Source of the DNA: JAPLUA01 sp964625855 | GTDB lineage: Bacteria; Verrucomicrobiota; Verrucomicrobiia; Limisphaerales; UBA8199 | Assembly: GCA_964625855.1 (NCBI GenBank) | Contig: CAZVFC010000004.1 | Coordinates: 186,001 to 250,000, forward strand | DNA length: 64,000 bases | Direction of reading: 5' to 3' | In this document: positions 61,094-64,000 of the stretch, piece by piece | How the letters are laid out: the number at the start of each line of letters is the position of its first letter | How positions within the stretch are numbered: the stretch's first letter is position 1 | The notes under the pieces: generated by a model | What the model saw: only the letters and a program-made list of their open reading frames with translations | Database searches by the model: none | Told to the model about the DNA's origin: nothing | Program-made: the position numbers and the translations under genes

Positions 61094-63043
61094 TCACGCA
61101 TAGGCGCGAACCTCAACGATCCGGGCATGGTCCAAGCCATTGGTCGCCGTCACCAGGACGCGAAGCGCCTGCGCTTTCACGGCTGGCTGCAGCTCATGTG
61201 TCCGCCGCCGTTGGTAATTCCCATCAACGCGGGCAACTTCCTGCCAGCCGGACGCCGTCTTGAGTTCGACGACATAATCGCGCACCGTCTCGGGCTGTGC
61301 TTGTCCCCACAACATAGTCCGGGTGTATCCGTCGGCCTGGGACAACGTAAGAATGCGATGCAACCCCGTATCGAAGATAAGGATGACCTCACGAAGGTTC
61401 ACCGGATCAGCCCACGAGATTTCCAGCCATGCCGGCAGGCCCTGCGCTGGATCGCTCATCCACCGATGCAGCCCGCGGAAGGCGCGGTTGCCTGGCGCAC
61501 ACGCCGGGCTTGAGGAGTGTTCGCCGGGACCAGACTCCGTCAAAGAATCTCTCCAGAGGTTCTCGGCCAGCCCGACCGGTTCGGAAGCCGCGGCAGAATC
61601 ACACCTGAACTTCCCATGCACCGAGCGCGTCTGCCCGCTGCGCACCAATTCCGGACCGGCATCCGGCAGGGCGCTCGAGGCCGTGATGGACGCGGCCACT
61701 CGCACCAAGTCACCGGGATCTTCGTTATGAACCCCGATGAGGAAACAATCATCCTTGAGCAACTGCTGTTGGATTTGTCCCACGAGCTTTGGTTGACTGG
61801 CAATCTGCGCCGGGGCGACGTGCTCGCGCACCGCCAGTGCCGCCGCGGTCCCTACGCCTTGCCCGACCACCGCACAGGTAGCCATGACACGAGTCGAAGC
61901 AAAGGCGACGTGAGTTGCCGAAATGTTGCGGCCAGCGAACATGAGATTGGCCGGCCCAGCCGAAACGCAGGCGCGCAGTGGAATGTCATAGAGAAAGGGC
62001 AACGGCCACTGATCGCAGGGAGGCAATTGCGGCGCGTCCATGCCTTCGGGCGGATGAAGATCAATGGGCCAGCCGCCGTAGGCGATGGCGTCCGGAAATG
62101 CGCGCGACTGCAGCAGATCGCCCTCGCTCAACACATGTTGGCCCACGAAGCGGCGGCTTTCCCGCTTGCCCGGCAGGAATCCAACCCATTCCAGCGCCCA
62201 CCGCGACACATCCATTCCCGACTCATTCTTGATGAAGTTCCACACCCCGAGCACGATCGCGAGCAACTCGTCGCGGATGCGCTCGTTGTCCTTGATGGTG
62301 TCGAGGCAACCGCCCCATTCCACCCACCAGTAGCCGTATTCCAGTCCGAGATCATAACCGGGCCTGCCGAAGGGGCGGAACTTGAAATCTTCCGCCTTGA
62401 ACCGCCGCACCCATGGCGGCGCAACGAACCGCGTCGGCTGGTCGTGCTTGCGCGCCTGGAAAAGAATCGTCGAACCCAGCGTCTTGCGGTCGCTGATTTG
62501 AGGTGCCAGTGCTTCGCCCAACTCGGTCTGTCCTTCGCGGCCCTGCCTGAAGGGCGCACCCGCCTCCAACCCCAGGCGACCGTCGCCGGTGCAATCCACG
62601 AAAACGCTGGCCGTGATGCGAAACCGATCCTCAGTAGATTGCCGCTCGGCCCGCACGCTTTGGATCATGCCGCCTTCGACCTGCGCGCTGACGACTGTGG
62701 TGTTCAGCAATAAGGTGAGATTCGGTTCCCGGCGGCACTTGTCGTAAAGCACCAGGTCCATCATCGCCGGCGAGCGCTGCGGGTTGTGCACCGCGAGGTC
62801 GAGCCGGATTTCCTCGATGATGCCGCCTTCGCGCAGTTCCGTTTCGAGCGGCTGGCCGCCATGCAACCCCGTGGCTCCGACGATGTGCATGCGAACTTCA
62901 CTCGACGCATTGCCGCCCAGCACCGGGCGATCCTGACAAAGAACCACCCTGGCCCCAAGCCGGGCCGCCGCCAGTGCGCAGGCAACGCCGGCGATGCCTC
63001 CGCCCGCGACGAGAACGTCGCCTGTGAGATCGTGATCGTTCAA
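61094..63043 (-). CDS. FAD-dependent oxidoreductase with C-terminal discoidin-like domain
   Basis: 649 residues. Rossmann motif DVLVAGGGIAGVACALAAAR at the N-terminus, LGGNASSEVRMHIVGATG, VDCTGDGRLGLEAGA and NLMFAGRNISATHVAFASTR, the pattern of the FAD_oxidored (PF12831) family. The C-terminal 140 residues (LPAWLEISWADPVNLREVIL, VVELKTASGWQEVARVDGNY) form an F5/8-type module. No signal peptide is seen. In PVC genomes such proteins belong to sugar catabolic loci; the substrate may be a sugar or polyol. Confidence 0.88.
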   Translation of the reverse strand: MNDHDLTGDVLVAGGGIAGVACALAAARLGARVVLCQDRPVLGGNASSEVRMHIVGATGLHGGQPLETELREGGIIEEIRLDLAVHNPQRSPAMMDLVLYDKCRREPNLTLLLNTTVVSAQVEGGMIQSVRAERQSTEDRFRITASVFVDCTGDGRLGLEAGAPFRQGREGQTELGEALAPQISDRKTLGSTILFQARKHDQPTRFVAPPWVRRFKAEDFKFRPFGRPGYDLGLEYGYWWVEWGGCLDTIKDNERIRDELLAIVLGVWNFIKNESGMDVSRWALEWVGFLPGKRESRRFVGQHVLSEGDLLQSRAFPDAIAYGGWPIDLHPPEGMDAPQLPPCDQWPLPFLYDIPLRACVSAGPANLMFAGRNISATHVAFASTRVMATCAVVGQGVGTAAALAVREHVAPAQIASQPKLVGQIQQQLLKDDCFLIGVHNEDPGDLVRVAASITASSALPDAGPELVRSGQTRSVHGKFRCDSAAASEPVGLAENLWRDSLTESGPGEHSSSPACAPGNRAFRGLHRWMSDPAQGLPAWLEISWADPVNLREVILIFDTGLHRILTLSQADGYTRTMLWGQAQPETVRDYVVELKTASGWQEVARVDGNYQRRRTHELQPAVKAQALRVLVTATNGLDHARIVEVRAYA

Positions 63044-63067
63044 GGGTTCAGGTGGCGATGCGCCGGC

Positions 63068-63865
63068 TCACGCGGCGTTTCCGTGGACAAGGCCCGACTC
63101 GGCCAGGTCGGCCTTGGTTTGCTTCAGGCCGTTGACCAGGCAGCGATAGTCGCTGACCACATTGAAGAAGCGGTAACCCAGGTCGTAATACCGCATCACC
63201 TGTTTCGGCGCGCAGGGGATGCCCGCCACCTTGCCGTGACGACGGGCGACCTCGGCCACCTCCTTGATAACCGCCATCACTTCCGGGCCGTCGGCCCGCC
63301 CGGACGCGCCCATGCCGTTGCTCAAGTCAGCCGGTCCGACGAACAGCACGTCCACGCCCGGCAGCGCGGCGATGGTCTCCAGGTGGGGAATGACCTCCGT
63401 TTCCTCCACTTGCACAATGAGGTAGGTCTCGCGATTGGCCATCGCCATGTATTCGGCTGCCGGGAGGAGGCCGAAATGCGCGTCCGGGTGGATGCTGTCG
63501 CAGCCCCGGCGTCCCAGCGGCTGGAATTTCATCGCCGCGATGACTTCGCGCACTTCATCCACGTGCCGGACGCGCGGGAGCATGATGCCCCGCGCCCCGG
63601 CTTCGAGCAGGTACAGCAGGTCCGAGTAATTGGCCGGCTTCACCCGCAGGATGGCATCGCTCCCGGCCAGGCGGCAGGCCTGGATGAGGGAGTAGATGGT
63701 GGACGGGGCTAGTTGTTTGTGCTCGAGGCAAATCCAAATGCCATCAAAACCAAACGCGCCCATGAGCTCGACCAGCTCCGGGTCGTAATAACACGCCTTC
63801 GCGGACCACACGGTTTCCCCGCGGTCAAGCTTCTGGCGGACGAGTGAAGGACTCATAGTTTTCAT
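63068..63865 (-). CDS. HpcH/HpaI-family class II aldolase
   Basis: 265 residues from ATG 63865 (MKTMSPSLVRQKLDRGETVW); ATG 63919 would add a poorly conserved leader. Motifs: FDGIWICLEHKQLAPSTIYS, AILRVKPANYSDLLYLLEAG, ARGIMLPRVRHVDEVREVI, IVQVEETEVIPHLETIAALP and VDVLFVGPADLSNGMG (metal and substrate site). Cleaves a 2-keto-3-deoxy sugar acid (for example a rhamnonate-type acid) to pyruvate and an aldehyde. It appears to be the first gene of the minus-strand sugar operon. The rest of the window to 64000 shows no gene. Confidence 0.92.
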   Translation of the reverse strand: MKTMSPSLVRQKLDRGETVWSAKACYYDPELVELMGAFGFDGIWICLEHKQLAPSTIYSLIQACRLAGSDAILRVKPANYSDLLYLLEAGARGIMLPRVRHVDEVREVIAAMKFQPLGRRGCDSIHPDAHFGLLPAAEYMAMANRETYLIVQVEETEVIPHLETIAALPGVDVLFVGPADLSNGMGASGRADGPEVMAVIKEVAEVARRHGKVAGIPCAPKQVMRYYDLGYRFFNVVSDYRCLVNGLKQTKADLAESGLVHGNAA

Positions 63866-64000
63866 CTTTCGTAGATCATAATCAGCATCCCGGGCCGTGA
63901 CCGGAAATAGCGGGCGCATGGCCGTGCCACCGGAGCGCGGCTGTCCTCAGCCGCAGCAGCCCCGACAATGGGGCCTGCCCCGTTGTCCCGAGAGCCGCTC

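Noticed and set aside
1..64000. tRNA or rRNA genes
   Set aside because: No rRNA-like stretch and no convincing T-arm/acceptor combination noticed; a covariance-model scan would be needed to exclude one fully.

Overview
The window is GC-rich bacterial DNA that I would place in the Verrucomicrobia/PVC branch (Limisphaerales/Pedosphaera-like). The placement is inferred from several things. There is a long ECF-like sigma factor with the THWSVV start typical of Verrucomicrobia and Planctomycetes. There are many secreted glycoside-hydrolase-type, SGNH, PIG-L, sialidase-like and GHL10-like proteins. Twin-arginine secreted enzymes occur, as do short C-terminal domains of the 'AWTALNGRTYRLY' type. The spacers are rich in palindromic repeats. 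No rRNA or tRNA gene was recognised.

Layout. 1-6.6 kb: secreted carbohydrate-active proteins. 6.6-10.8 kb: a patchwork of dispersed repeats, a truncated DUF5069 gene, a two-gene cassette of unknown function with less G+C than its surroundings, an antitoxin-like gene spliced onto a broken copy of the 5.2-6.6 kb gene, and a Tat-exported Cys-rich protein. 10.9-16.5 kb: secreted proteins of mostly unknown function, an SGNH hydrolase, an amidohydrolase and a cupin. 16.8-21.1 kb: housekeeping genes (mnmE, murQ, a Yip1-type membrane protein, an FtsB/DivIC-like protein, an ECF sigma factor). 21.1-26.8 kb: a secreted protein, a Tat aldo/keto reductase, a DUF433/DUF5615 toxin-antitoxin pair, a GNAT remnant, small unknown genes and a secreted ADP-ribosylglycohydrolase-like protein.

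27.2-40.7 kb is the centrepiece, a carbonyl branch of the Wood-Ljungdahl pathway in one orientation: homocysteine S-methyltransferase-type protein, a small zinc-ribbon protein, CooC-type ATPase 1, URO-D/MetE-type methyltransferase, CooC-type ATPase 2, CO dehydrogenase (cooS/acsA), a single-ORF fusion of acetyl-CoA synthase (AcsB) to the small corrinoid protein subunit (AcsD), acsC, and an ASKHA-type corrinoid-activating ferredoxin. Reading frames overlap or nearly touch in several places, so most of it looks co-transcribed. No acsE, fhs, folD or metF is present in the window, and two methyltransferase-like genes stand where acsE might be expected. The long AcsB-AcsD linker is partly built from the same palindromic and 'cttcgga' repeats that occur in spacers, which points to a fusion made by reading through a former intergenic region.

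40.7-64 kb: a secreted beta-propeller protein, a CPA2 antiporter, a BNR_4-type protein, an SGNH esterase, two paralogous GHL10-like proteins, a metallophosphoesterase, an M14 carboxypeptidase, and a tight minus-strand operon (aldolase, FAD oxidoreductase, sialidase-like, sodium:solute symporter, alpha/beta-esterase, PIG-L deacetylase) that looks like a catabolic locus for an acylated sugar or sugar acid.

Dispersed repeats are unusually rich. They include a two-copy hairpin element built of 11-bp units (23.4 and 42.7 kb), a two-copy 46-nt palindrome (6.7 and 52.7 kb), a cluster of four 22-24-bp repeats, two long single hairpins, and a 165-bp tandem duplication plus an inverted copy inside the Wood-Ljungdahl cluster.
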